From contig JAEYWY010000002.1 in NCBI GenBank assembly GCA_023428695.1, positions 310,001-374,000 on the forward strand: a stretch of 64,000 nt of DNA, given 5' to 3'. Source of the stretch: Bacteroidota bacterium (GTDB taxonomy: Bacteria; Bacteroidota; Bacteroidia; Cytophagales; Cyclobacteriaceae). Position numbers and translations under genes: made by a program. Of this stretch, positions 16,888 through 25,192 are shown piece by piece. The notes beneath the pieces are model-generated. The model ran no database searches. It was not told the origin of the DNA and saw nothing but the letters and a program-made list of their open reading frames with translations. Numbering within the stretch: position 1 is the first letter of the stretch; every line of letters begins with the position of its first letter.

Positions 16888-18519
16888 CTAAATTATAAAA
16901 TCTGTACTAAGGAACGCCGACTCCCGGTTTCGAATGATGTTCGCCAGCATCTGTTTGTTCTTGTCTGTCGCACGGGTCGCTACCAATGTGCGAATCGAAA
17001 ATACTCGCAAGGCATCTGCTACTGACAATGTGCCTTCAGCAGAATCTTTGCGCCCATTAAATGGAAACGTATCTGGTCCTCGCTGACTCTGCGTATTCAG
17101 ATTAATCCTTCCCACCTGGTTAACGAACGCGTCCATCAGGTGTGCAACGCGTTTGCTGTCCTGCCCGAAGATGCTGACCTGCTGACCGTAATTCGAGTTG
17201 ACGACATAACGGATTGCTTCGTCGTCATATTCAAATGGCAGGATAGGAACAACAGGGCCAAATTGTTCTTCATAGTAGAGTCGCATCTTCTCGTTCACCG
17301 GAGAAATTACTGCCGGATAAAAAAATGTCTCGGAATACTGACCACCACCCTCGTTTATTACGGCAGCACCATGCTTCTTGGCATCCTCAACAAGTTCTTT
17401 CAGGTAATCTACTTTACCGGGCTCGGGCAATGGTGTCAATGCGACATCTGCATCCCATGGCATGCCCGGTTTTAACCTCGCCACAGCAGCATTGAATTTC
17501 TCAATAAATTCCTTAAGCACGTCTTTGTGGACGAGAAGTATTTTGAGTGCCGTACAACGTTGGCCATTGAAAGAAAGGCTGCCGGTGACGCATTCAGAGA
17601 CAGCATTGTCAAGATCGGCGTCGGGAAGTATGATGGCAGGGTTCTTTGCATCGAGGCCGAGAATTGATTTTAACCGGTGCGGTTTGGGATGAAGTCTCTT
17701 CAAATCGTTCGCGCCCTTGTTTGTTCCAATGAACGCAAAAACATCGATCCTTCCACTTTCCATCAGCGCGCCCACCGTCTCGCGTCCCCTGCCATAAATG
17801 ATGTTTATCACTCCTGCAGGGAAACTTGTTCTGAACGCCTGAAGTAATGGGCGCACCAATAGCACACCGTACTTCGCCGGTTTGAAAACGACGGTGTTCC
17901 CCATGATGAGCGCCGGGACGAGCGTTGTGAATGTTTCATTCAACGGATAATTGTACGGCCCCATACACAACGACACGCCTAGTGGCACGCGTCGGATCTG
18001 TGCCATGAATCCCTGTTCTTCGACGAGCTTCGCTGAATTGCGATCGAGTTCCTTGTAGGCGTGGATCGTGTCGCGAATGTAGTCGCACGTGCGGTCAAAC
18101 TCTTTTTCGGAATCCTTAAGGGTTTTCCCAATCTCCCACATGAGCAGTTTCACAACTTCGGCACGTTTGGTAATCATCTCCGCCAGAAACTTCTCAACGT
18201 GTTCAATACGTGCCATTACGCTTAGCGTTGGCCAATAGCCATGGCCGAGGTCGTAAGCGGCCACAGCCGCGTCCAATGCTTCGAGCGATTCCTTGGTGGT
18301 AAGGAGAGGCGTACTACCGATGACCATTTGTTTGAGCGTCGCTCCCTGCCGGATACAAACCGGGCTCACAACCGGATTCAGTTTGCCGTCCCAGGTTCTC
18401 AGTTCACCATTAATCAGGAACTCCCGTTGTTCGATTGGGGCAACCAGTCGATACTGCTCCGGGATCGCGTTTTCGTCGGGGAAAATATCGGTGACGGATG
18501 GGGTCATCAATGCGCTCAT
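16888..18519 (-). CDS. Aldehyde dehydrogenase family protein, GapN-like (non-phosphorylating G3P dehydrogenase candidate)
   Basis: A 543-residue member of the NAD(P)-dependent aldehyde dehydrogenase superfamily. Seen: the oxyanion asparagine at 190 (GPYNYP), the cofactor lysine in VFKPAKYG, the nucleotide-binding FIGTNKGA, and the catalytic cysteine at 322 (SFNGQRCTALK), a context resembling GapN enzymes that oxidise glyceraldehyde-3-phosphate to 3-phosphoglycerate. Odd: where the family has the general-base glutamate in LELGG, this protein has LGLDA (287-291), with glycine in place of glutamate. The protein has about 50 more N-terminal residues than the minimal family. Its start ATG overlaps the deoC stop codon by one base (TAATG), so translation is probably coupled. 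Substrate assignment is inference from the motif and the deoC neighbour, which produces glyceraldehyde-3-phosphate and acetaldehyde. Confidence 0.88.
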   Translation of the reverse strand: MSALMTPSVTDIFPDENAIPEQYRLVAPIEQREFLINGELRTWDGKLNPVVSPVCIRQGATLKQMVIGSTPLLTTKESLEALDAAVAAYDLGHGYWPTLSVMARIEHVEKFLAEMITKRAEVVKLLMWEIGKTLKDSEKEFDRTCDYIRDTIHAYKELDRNSAKLVEEQGFMAQIRRVPLGVSLCMGPYNYPLNETFTTLVPALIMGNTVVFKPAKYGVLLVRPLLQAFRTSFPAGVINIIYGRGRETVGALMESGRIDVFAFIGTNKGANDLKRLHPKPHRLKSILGLDAKNPAIILPDADLDNAVSECVTGSLSFNGQRCTALKILLVHKDVLKEFIEKFNAAVARLKPGMPWDADVALTPLPEPGKVDYLKELVEDAKKHGAAVINEGGGQYSETFFYPAVISPVNEKMRLYYEEQFGPVVPILPFEYDDEAIRYVVNSNYGQQVSIFGQDSKRVAHLMDAFVNQVGRINLNTQSQRGPDTFPFNGRKDSAEGTLSVADALRVFSIRTLVATRATDKNKQMLANIIRNRESAFLSTDFII

Positions 18520-19193
18520 TAAATATTAGGGTTTGGTTGGTTTAGTTTTTCTTCACGAACGATGGCAACGCCCGAAGACGTTCCGATGCGTGTCGCACCC
18601 GCTGCCAGCATTGCCCTTGCAGATTCAAGTGTCTTGATGCCACCGGAAGCTTTTATCCCGACAGAATCAGGAATTGCCTGGCGCATCAGCATTATGTGTC
18701 TCGTGTTGGCACCGGAGGGTGCGAATCCGGTTGACGTTTTGACGAAATCAGCTCCGGCATCGGCACAAAGTTGACTGGCAGAGACAACCTCCTCATCGGA
18801 AAGATACGCCGTCTCAATAATTACCTTCAGCACCTTTTGATTATCATGCAAGAGCTTGCTGCACTTGGCTACTTCAACTTTTACCCACGGCATTCCTGTC
18901 TTGAACGCGGAAATGTTCAGGACGATATCAACCTCATCAGCACCGTTGTCGATGGCGCGTTGAATTTCGTCGAGTTTGGTTTCGGTCATGGAATACCCTA
19001 AAGGAAAGCCCGCAACAGTAACAACCAGCGGACCTTTGGAGCCAACCTCGCGGCGAGCCCGTCTCACCCAGAAGGGGGGCACACAGATTCCGAGAAGGTT
19101 GTGTTCAATTGCCTCTGCAACCAAACGGTCAACATCGCCGGCGGTCAACGTGGGCGTCAGATTGGTATGTTCGAGGTGGGAAGCAATGTTCAT
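18519..19193 (-). CDS. deoC: Deoxyribose-phosphate aldolase
   Basis: DeoC splits 2-deoxyribose-5-phosphate into glyceraldehyde-3-phosphate and acetaldehyde in nucleoside salvage. The 224-residue protein has the Schiff-base lysine K152 (VKTSTGF), the second active-site lysine K181 (GIKASGGI) and D89 in the DEVDIVLN strand. The frame extends to an ATG at 19202, but that codon falls inside an inverted repeat; the ATG at 19193 gives the family-like MNIASHLEHTNL. It is the first gene of a four-gene operon with ALDH, acylphosphatase and a beta-CASP nuclease. No consensus -7 element was found upstream. Confidence 0.95.
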   Translation of the reverse strand: MNIASHLEHTNLTPTLTAGDVDRLVAEAIEHNLLGICVPPFWVRRARREVGSKGPLVVTVAGFPLGYSMTETKLDEIQRAIDNGADEVDIVLNISAFKTGMPWVKVEVAKCSKLLHDNQKVLKVIIETAYLSDEEVVSASQLCADAGADFVKTSTGFAPSGANTRHIMLMRQAIPDSVGIKASGGIKTLESARAMLAAGATRIGTSSGVAIVREEKLNQPNPNI

Positions 19194-19197
19194 GAAA

Positions 19198-19220
19198 TGC
19201 AATGTACAATGAACATTGCA
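19198..19220. promoter_or_regulatory. Inverted repeat directly upstream of deoC
   Basis: TGCAATGT (19198-19205) and ACATTGCA (19213-19220) are perfect 8-bp arms around 7 bases, starting 5 bases before the chosen deoC ATG. A second short repeat, CGAAC/GTTCG, lies about 15 bases further upstream. This could be an operator or a leader hairpin. Confidence 0.35.
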
Positions 19221-19255
19221 GTTTCTGCAACCGAACTATTGTTCGTGTAATGGCG

Positions 19256-19639
19256 CTAGTGCCGGATGCCGCACTCACGGCAGTACTTCATTTTGTGTGG
19301 GGGTCTCTTTTTTGGCTTGCGCTTATGGCCAAAGTAACTGGGATCGGAATATTGAGGCTTTTCCATTATGCGCGCGGCTTTCTCCCGTGCTTTGGCAACT
19401 GCGAGAACCCGGTCGTAATATTCTTTCTCAAGATCGCGACCGGTCTTTTGTACGACTTTCGTTTTCGATGATTTTGAAGTCCGTGATTTCGTCTCCTTTC
19501 GTTGTTCTCCCGGATGAAGGGACGAAGGGGTTTCACTATATGTCATCTCCCGGTCGTCCGGGTCTTGCTTTTGCGCCTGCGAAAAACCGGCAACAACGGC
19601 AAAGCAGACAAAGAAGGTTGTAAATGACAGCAGCTTCAT
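19256..19639 (-). CDS. Small basic secreted protein with C-terminal CxxC
   Basis: The family is not recognised. The 127-residue product has a clear signal peptide (MKLLSF, a hydrophobic core to about residue 19, then a likely cut before QAQ). An acidic then Ser/Thr/Lys-rich segment follows (25-70), then a charged helix (70-95), and a strongly basic tail rich in Lys, Arg and Pro (105-118) that ends with C120, C123 and H127. The start at 19639 was chosen for the signal peptide; the frame opens six codons earlier. The long disordered-looking middle and the metal-site-like CxxC...H ending suggest an exported zinc-binding or thiol-active peptide, but this is inference. It lies between deoC and the giant TPR gene, all on the minus strand. 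Confidence 0.75.
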   Translation of the reverse strand: MKLLSFTTFFVCFAVVAGFSQAQKQDPDDREMTYSETPSSLHPGEQRKETKSRTSKSSKTKVVQKTGRDLEKEYYDRVLAVAKAREKAARIMEKPQYSDPSYFGHKRKPKKRPPHKMKYCRECGIRH

Positions 19640-19721
19640 ATTGACTCTAAACTGCATTTGATAAAGAAAATTGCCCGGGCTTCGATGAGTGGTCAGTAAC
19701 GACGACCAAACCCATAAAAAT

Positions 19722-19756
19722 GAAAATGCTCCGGAATCTCTTCCGAAGCAATTTTC
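19722..19756 (-). terminator. Probable terminator downstream of the TPR gene
   Basis: The region 19640-19967 between the TPR gene and the small secreted-protein gene (328 bases) holds an imperfect long hairpin: GAAAAT/ATTTTC outer arms, GCT/AGC and CCGGAA/TTCCG inner arms, and a short loop. On the minus strand it is followed by ATTTTTATG. It lies about 210 bases beyond the TPR stop. I saw nothing else convincing in this gap. Confidence 0.5.
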
Positions 19757-19967
19757 GCACCTTTAACCCTAAACTTAATAGTATGTTAACCCTAATCCAA
19801 ATGATGCTCTTTAAAGTCTGCCGGCGTGTTGGCTGGTGATGAGACCAGTTCAATTGCCAACTGACATTACAAAGATGTGGGGAAAATGCTCCCTGAAAAA
19901 AGTCTGATCGGGATTCAACTAATGCGTGTAAGATTCGATGCAAAAGTTCCGGAGAATCCATTGACGC

Positions 19968-22900
19968 CTACTTCTTGCAATATTGATCCAGTTGGAACCT
20001 CGCCTTGGCGTCACCCAGTTCAACAGCCTTTCGCCAGTCGAAGCAAGCTTTATCACGCTGTTCAATCTGGTAGTAGAAATTTCCTCTCTGTTTATAGTAT
20101 GATGCATTTTTGGGTTCGAGTCGTATAGCCTCATCCAGGTCAGAGATTCCGGCACCGTGATCATCGAGACCGGCGCGGCAGTTTGCCCTGTTATAGTATG
20201 CCAGCGCGTCATCAGGATTTGCCATGATCACCTGATTGTAATCCAGTAAAGCCCCTTCGAAGTCTTCCATTCCTTCCTTAATGAGCGCCCGATTAAAGCG
20301 TGCATCTATGTTCTTTGGTTCGATTTCGATCGCTTTGTTCAGATCCAGCACGGCAGCCTTCACATTGTCGATCCCAAGGTACGCACGCGCGCGATTGATA
20401 TAGAGGGCCGCGGTGTTTTCACCCGCCTTGATTGCATTTTCGAAATCCTTGATAGCCTCGGCGAATGCTTCATCTTCCAACAGCATCAGCCCGCGCTTGT
20501 AGTATATTTCCTTATCATTTACGCCAGCTGTTATGACGCGGTCATAATATTCGCGGGCAAGTGCAAACTTCTTCAGGGCATAGTAGTTTTCAGCCATATC
20601 GCGAAAGAGGTCCGGCGACGGTTTCGAAAGGAGTTTTTCCACTTCCCGGAAATCACGTGAAGCTTCTTCACGCTTATTGAGTTTGATATACGTTTGGGCG
20701 CGATTTTCAAACGCTTTTCCGTAGTCTGGTTTCCGCTTGACTGCCTCCGAAAAATCAGGTATCGCGGCACTGTAATTTTCGAGATTAAAATGCGCTTTAC
20801 CACGGTTATTATATAAAACGGGGTCTCTCCAGCCAAGGGCGATGGCCTTGTCGTAATCCTCTACCGCTGCCTTATAGTTCGCAGCTACAAATCGAACGTC
20901 GCCGCGGTGAAACCACGCTGACCCGAGTTGAGGATCGGCACGAATCGCCTGATCGAAATCGGCCCCTGCGTCATCAAATTTTTTGGCGTCATAGCGGCAA
21001 TGACCGCGCATGTCGTAGGCGATAGCGGTAGTTACCCCGTTATTGATGGCCTTGTCAAGGTCGGGAAGGGCGTTGGGAAGGTCGCCCAGCAGGTACTTGC
21101 ATTCACCCCGTTTGAAGTACAGGTCTGCATCGGTGATACCGGCCTCAATTGCCTTTGACAGATCCTCTACTGCTTTATCATACGCTTTCAACTCAGCGTG
21201 CGAATATCCACGGTACGCATATGCGCGCGGCTCTTTGACTCCGCCATCAATTGCTTTGGTGAGATCGGTAATTGCATTCTTGTGGTCTTTTGTTTCGTAG
21301 CGTGAATGACCCAGGAGGTACAGCTCTTCAGCACCGGCTTCATTTCGTGAAACGAGTATTGCGAGATCCATGATCGCGGCGGCATAGTCTTTCAACTCGT
21401 GACGCGCCTTACTGCGATTCTTCAATGCCTGTGCATAGTCTGACTTAATTGTTAACGCCCGATCAAAATCGGGAATCGACTCGGCAACCTGGCCTCCATT
21501 GAGTTTAGCCTTCCCACGATTATTGTAGATGATCTCATCATTTGCACCCGCTTTGATAGCGCGGTCATAGCTATCGATCGCGCCGGTAAAATCGTTCTTG
21601 CGAAAACGTGCATTTCCCAACTGAAAGAGAACGTCCTTGTTCGTGGTGTTAAGCGTCACAGCCTTTTCCAGGTACGGGAATGCATCATCATCTTTCTTAA
21701 GTACAATGTGCGAAAGCGCGAGTTTCTCAGTCACATCCAGATCCGCTGAAAAATTACCCTCAACTTTCTTCAGGTCAGCGATAGCTGCCGTGTGATTGTT
21801 TTCAGCATAATATGATTTGCCACGGACAAGAAACAATTCCGGTTCTTTTTCGCCAGCAGTTTCGGCGGATGTCAGCGCTGTGATCGCACCCTTATGGTCA
21901 TCGGCTCCAGCTCGCACGTACCCGGCGTAAAGGAGAACTTTTGGATCTTTAGAACCTCCTTTGATTGCAGCGTCGAGATGTTTTCCAGCCTTTGTGTTAT
22001 CCTTTATCTGCCAGGCCGAAATACCCATCATGCCAAATGTTTCCGCAGAGGCGGATTCCTGCGGAACTTTTTCAAGATCTGCGAGGGCGCCCTCATAATT
22101 CTTCATGGCAAACCGCGCCCTGCCGCGACCGTTGAACGCATCCGTTAATGTCGCATTAAGCTGAAGGGCTTTGTCAAAATCCGGAATGGAACCCTGCGCG
22201 TCACCCGACTCCAGACGTGAATGACCACGCAAATTAAACAGTGAAGCATCCTTAGATTCGGATGCGCGAATTGCTTCGTCAAGATTCTTGATTGCGCCGC
22301 TGTAGTCGCGTTTCGAAAACTTGATTCTTGCGAGGTTACCAAATGATTCCGCATCCGACTGTCCCGCTGCAATCGCTTTTTCAAGATCCTGGTGCGCGCC
22401 ATCAAAATTCTTTTGGTAGTACATGGCGTTACCGCGCGCGCTGAAGACCTCCTTGCCGGTAGCACCCGCCTTAACAGCGCCGTCAAGAGCCGTGACAGCT
22501 TCCGTGTAATTCTTGCCTTGGAACTGGCAAAGCCCGGCCTGCGTGTACACTTCCTTGTCGCTGGCTCCAAGCGAAATTGCTGCTGAAAGATGTTTTACTG
22601 CGTCTGCACAGTTGCCCAATGTGGCATTACTCAGACCAAGCATTTTGTACGTGTCTTGATCTTTTGCTCCTTTATCCAAAGCTTGTTTAAGAAATTCCGC
22701 GGCCGCCCTGTAATCTTTTAGCTGATACTTTGAAGTACCTGCACGTTGGAAAAACTCAACATCGGCTCTTCCTCCCGCAATGAGTTTCTGATAGTCTTCT
22801 GCAGCTTCTGCATATTTGTCCGAGACGAAATTTGTTTCCGCCCGATTTTCCAGCGCTTTTTGAAAATCAGGACGAAGCTGCAATGCCTTGTCAAAGTCGG

Positions 22901-24161
22901 GAATTGCTCCTGCGTAGTCCTTATTGTTAGCCTTCGCTTTACCACGATTGTTAAAAAGAATCGGATCTGAGACGCCACCATTAACGGCCTGATCATAATG
23001 TTTTATCGCGCCATTGAAATCCTGCTTCATGAACTTGAGATCTCCCAGCGTCTTGAATACTGCGGGATCATTCCACCCCAGGGAAACAGCTTTCTCAAGA
23101 TCTTTTAACGCGTTGTCATGATCCTTCTGCGCGAACTCAGCATCACCCTTATAAAAGAATACATCCTTTGAGTTAGCACCAGCGGCAACGGCGCGGTCGA
23201 GCGTCGCGATACTTCCCTTCTTGTCGTCGTTTTTGTACTGGCAAACGCCTAGTGCATAGAGTACATCTTTATCGGCAGAACCAAGTGAAACCGCGGCGGC
23301 AAGACTTTTTGCTGCTTCCGCACAGTTTTTATTATTGGCATGACTCAGTCCATGCATCGTGAATACAGATTTTTCACGAATTCCTTTTGCGATAACCTGA
23401 TCAAATGCAGATGCGGCGCCAGTGTAGTCCGCGAGTTTGTACTTCGCCTCACCGACACGCGACAAGATTTCTACATCATTTCGCCCGGATGCTATCAGTT
23501 TTTCATAGTCGGAAATACTCCCCTTCCAGTCGCTGGTAAGAAAACGAACATCGGCTCTGTTTTCGGTAGCCTTATCGTAGTTCGGCTTCAGTTCAAGAGC
23601 TTTGTCGAAGTCAGGCAGGGCAAGTTTGTACTCCTTCATCATCGTTTTCGCCTTACCCCTGTTGTTGTAAAGAATGGCATTGTTATTCTCGCCCCCGGCG
23701 ATGGCCTTGTCGTACCACGTTATCGCTTCACGATAGTTCTCGAGACGAAACTTTGCGTTGCCGAGATTGCCCAGCGTGGACGGAGTTGTGACACCCATTC
23801 CGACTGCCTTCTCGAGGTCAGAAGCTGCACCCTGAAAATCATCAAGAAAATACCGCGTGTTGCCACGGCTTTCGTACAATTCTGCCGAATGGATGCGTGA
23901 CTTAACAGCTTCGTCAAGATCGGTCTTCGCCTTGTTGTATTCTTTCAGGTTATAATATGCAAGGCCACGCTTTGCGTAGACCTCTTTATTCGGAAATCCA
24001 TTGTCGATGAGCTTTGTAAATTGACTTGTCGCTCCCGCAAAGTCACCCTGTTTCAGGGCCTGATTCGCGGCCTCCCATTGGACCTGCATGAGGCTGTCAG
24101 GCTTTTGTGCCTGTGCAATGGAGAAGCTGAGAACGAGTAATATTAATACCGTGTACCGCAT
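19968..24161 (-). CDS. Giant secreted tetratricopeptide-repeat protein
   Basis: A 1397-residue protein with a signal peptide (MRYTVLILLVLSFSIAQAQ) followed by TPR motifs from end to end, roughly forty 34-residue units, so it is probably periplasmic or surface-exposed and works as a protein-binding scaffold. The repeats are organised at a higher level: NNRGKAK or a close variant recurs at residues 166, 404, 643, 880 and 1118, a period of 237-239 residues, or seven TPRs. Within each unit the seven TPRs keep their own signatures (for example the second contains ENRA, the fourth in the first two units has GLS...NC). No enzymatic domain is visible. It ends with a cysteine-bearing DQYCKK. The start is supported by a perfect TACCTTTG element 20 bases upstream. 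Client proteins are unknown. Confidence 0.92.
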   Translation of the reverse strand: MRYTVLILLVLSFSIAQAQKPDSLMQVQWEAANQALKQGDFAGATSQFTKLIDNGFPNKEVYAKRGLAYYNLKEYNKAKTDLDEAVKSRIHSAELYESRGNTRYFLDDFQGAASDLEKAVGMGVTTPSTLGNLGNAKFRLENYREAITWYDKAIAGGENNNAILYNNRGKAKTMMKEYKLALPDFDKALELKPNYDKATENRADVRFLTSDWKGSISDYEKLIASGRNDVEILSRVGEAKYKLADYTGAASAFDQVIAKGIREKSVFTMHGLSHANNKNCAEAAKSLAAAVSLGSADKDVLYALGVCQYKNDDKKGSIATLDRAVAAGANSKDVFFYKGDAEFAQKDHDNALKDLEKAVSLGWNDPAVFKTLGDLKFMKQDFNGAIKHYDQAVNGGVSDPILFNNRGKAKANNKDYAGAIPDFDKALQLRPDFQKALENRAETNFVSDKYAEAAEDYQKLIAGGRADVEFFQRAGTSKYQLKDYRAAAEFLKQALDKGAKDQDTYKMLGLSNATLGNCADAVKHLSAAISLGASDKEVYTQAGLCQFQGKNYTEAVTALDGAVKAGATGKEVFSARGNAMYYQKNFDGAHQDLEKAIAAGQSDAESFGNLARIKFSKRDYSGAIKNLDEAIRASESKDASLFNLRGHSRLESGDAQGSIPDFDKALQLNATLTDAFNGRGRARFAMKNYEGALADLEKVPQESASAETFGMMGISAWQIKDNTKAGKHLDAAIKGGSKDPKVLLYAGYVRAGADDHKGAITALTSAETAGEKEPELFLVRGKSYYAENNHTAAIADLKKVEGNFSADLDVTEKLALSHIVLKKDDDAFPYLEKAVTLNTTNKDVLFQLGNARFRKNDFTGAIDSYDRAIKAGANDEIIYNNRGKAKLNGGQVAESIPDFDRALTIKSDYAQALKNRSKARHELKDYAAAIMDLAILVSRNEAGAEELYLLGHSRYETKDHKNAITDLTKAIDGGVKEPRAYAYRGYSHAELKAYDKAVEDLSKAIEAGITDADLYFKRGECKYLLGDLPNALPDLDKAINNGVTTAIAYDMRGHCRYDAKKFDDAGADFDQAIRADPQLGSAWFHRGDVRFVAANYKAAVEDYDKAIALGWRDPVLYNNRGKAHFNLENYSAAIPDFSEAVKRKPDYGKAFENRAQTYIKLNKREEASRDFREVEKLLSKPSPDLFRDMAENYYALKKFALAREYYDRVITAGVNDKEIYYKRGLMLLEDEAFAEAIKDFENAIKAGENTAALYINRARAYLGIDNVKAAVLDLNKAIEIEPKNIDARFNRALIKEGMEDFEGALLDYNQVIMANPDDALAYYNRANCRAGLDDHGAGISDLDEAIRLEPKNASYYKQRGNFYYQIEQRDKACFDWRKAVELGDAKARFQLDQYCKK
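20097..23666 (-). repeat. Five tandem seven-TPR super-repeats (about 714 bp each)
   Basis: Units begin at about 23666, 22952, 22235, 21524 and 20810 (minus strand), each opening with the codons for NNRGKAK or NLRGHSR. Unit length is 711-717 bp. The first two units are the most alike at protein level; the later ones have diverged. The fifth unit end is set by the same period and is approximate. Confidence 0.8.
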
Positions 24162-24180
24162 AGTCAGATGAGTGAGTAGA

Positions 24181-24188
24181 CAAAGGTA
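24181..24188 (-). promoter_or_regulatory. Bacteroidota -7 element of the TPR gene
   Basis: On the minus strand this reads TACCTTTG, a match to TAnnTTTG, 19 bases before the ATG. Confidence 0.65.
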
Positions 24189-24272
24189 TTAAAATCGACT
24201 TTTTTCGCGGTTGAATGACACCCGATATATTACATGAATACAGGCATCGCAAAAAAGCGCAGTCTATTTCAA

Positions 24273-25049
24273 CTATTTTCTCACGATTAACAGAAGATCC
24301 AGCGCATCCTCCGTGTCGTTAACCTGAATGTAATCCTCGTGACGAATGTCCAAAACGAGTGAATTGTTTCCCTTGTGAAGCTTGTTGCGGTTCCAGCGAT
24401 TCAGAATTTCGTAAGGGATACGCAGCAACGCAGCGGGAAGGCGATACTGCAGTTTGAAAACATCAAAACGCGTGATCTTTTCGACAGCTTTCTTATTCTG
24501 TTCGTAGTAGGCCATAACTTTTGCGTTTCCGGATATCCCTTTTAGTTCAACCCGTGGAAAAATTCCGGTAGCGAGGCCCCTGAGTTCCGCCGGCAAATAC
24601 TCGCGCACGTGCCAGGGATTCCGCGTAAGCGACATAGCCCGGTTTGGGGTGGTAATCATGGCCGTACCTCCGGGCCGCAGCACACGGTGAATTTCCTGAA
24701 GGAAGAGCCTGTCATCCCTGATGTGCTCAATTACCTGAAAACTGACTATCGTGTCGAAAGAGTTATCGGCGACTCCATCCAGCGGCGGGATGTTCATGGC
24801 GCGAAATGTGACTTCGGGAAACTGGCTCTTCAACTGGTCCGGAATCGCATCAAGCTTGTCCACCGCCATAAAGGTCTTCGCTTTGGGGACCAGGAGTTGC
24901 AGTCCCCGACCTTCTCCACAACCGATCTCAAGTACGTCGCCATTAATGTAGTTTTCGGCAATAATGTACGCTTTGAATAATCGTTGATGAATTGGATTGT
25001 CTGACGGGATGTCCTCACTCGTGATTTCCGTCGTGTAAATCTTCGCCAT
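24273..25049 (-). CDS. Class I SAM-dependent methyltransferase
   Basis: The 258-residue protein has the Rossmann methyltransferase motifs in order: VLEIGCGEGRGL (motif I, near residue 39), the acidic VDKLD, FDTIVSFQVIEHI (motif II) and LRPGGTAMITTPN (motif III). It is of the Methyltransf_11/UbiE-like type; the substrate cannot be told. The C-terminal third (about 160-258) is family-specific. The longest frame starts at 25076, but a minus-strand TATTTTTG element at 25058-25065 lies inside that extension, so the ATG at 25049 is the better start. It is divergent from the GWxTD gene. Confidence 0.9.
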   Translation of the reverse strand: MAKIYTTEITSEDIPSDNPIHQRLFKAYIIAENYINGDVLEIGCGEGRGLQLLVPKAKTFMAVDKLDAIPDQLKSQFPEVTFRAMNIPPLDGVADNSFDTIVSFQVIEHIRDDRLFLQEIHRVLRPGGTAMITTPNRAMSLTRNPWHVREYLPAELRGLATGIFPRVELKGISGNAKVMAYYEQNKKAVEKITRFDVFKLQYRLPAALLRIPYEILNRWNRNKLHKGNNSLVLDIRHEDYIQVNDTEDALDLLLIVRK

Positions 25050-25057
25050 GATGGGCG

Positions 25058-25065
25058 CAAAAATA
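25058..25065 (-). promoter_or_regulatory. Bacteroidota -7 element of the methyltransferase gene
   Basis: TATTTTTG on the minus strand, ending 8 bases before the ATG at 25049. It decides the start of that gene. Confidence 0.6.
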
Positions 25066-25192
25066 CGCAATGACACAGGGAAACGGGAACCAGATGCAAA
25101 ATTAAAACGTCAAACCGAAGGACAATTCGCAGGAAGTTAACAACAGACGGTTGCGCAGTTTTCAAAAACCTTATGTAATTTTCAAAATTCAT

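Noticed and set aside
19877..20128. 83-codon plus-strand frame at the 3' end of the TPR gene
   Set aside because: Mostly antisense to the TPR coding region, with no recognisable product.
23340..23900. 186-codon open frame opposite the TPR gene
   Set aside because: Arises from the repeated composition of the TPR codons; no independent evidence.
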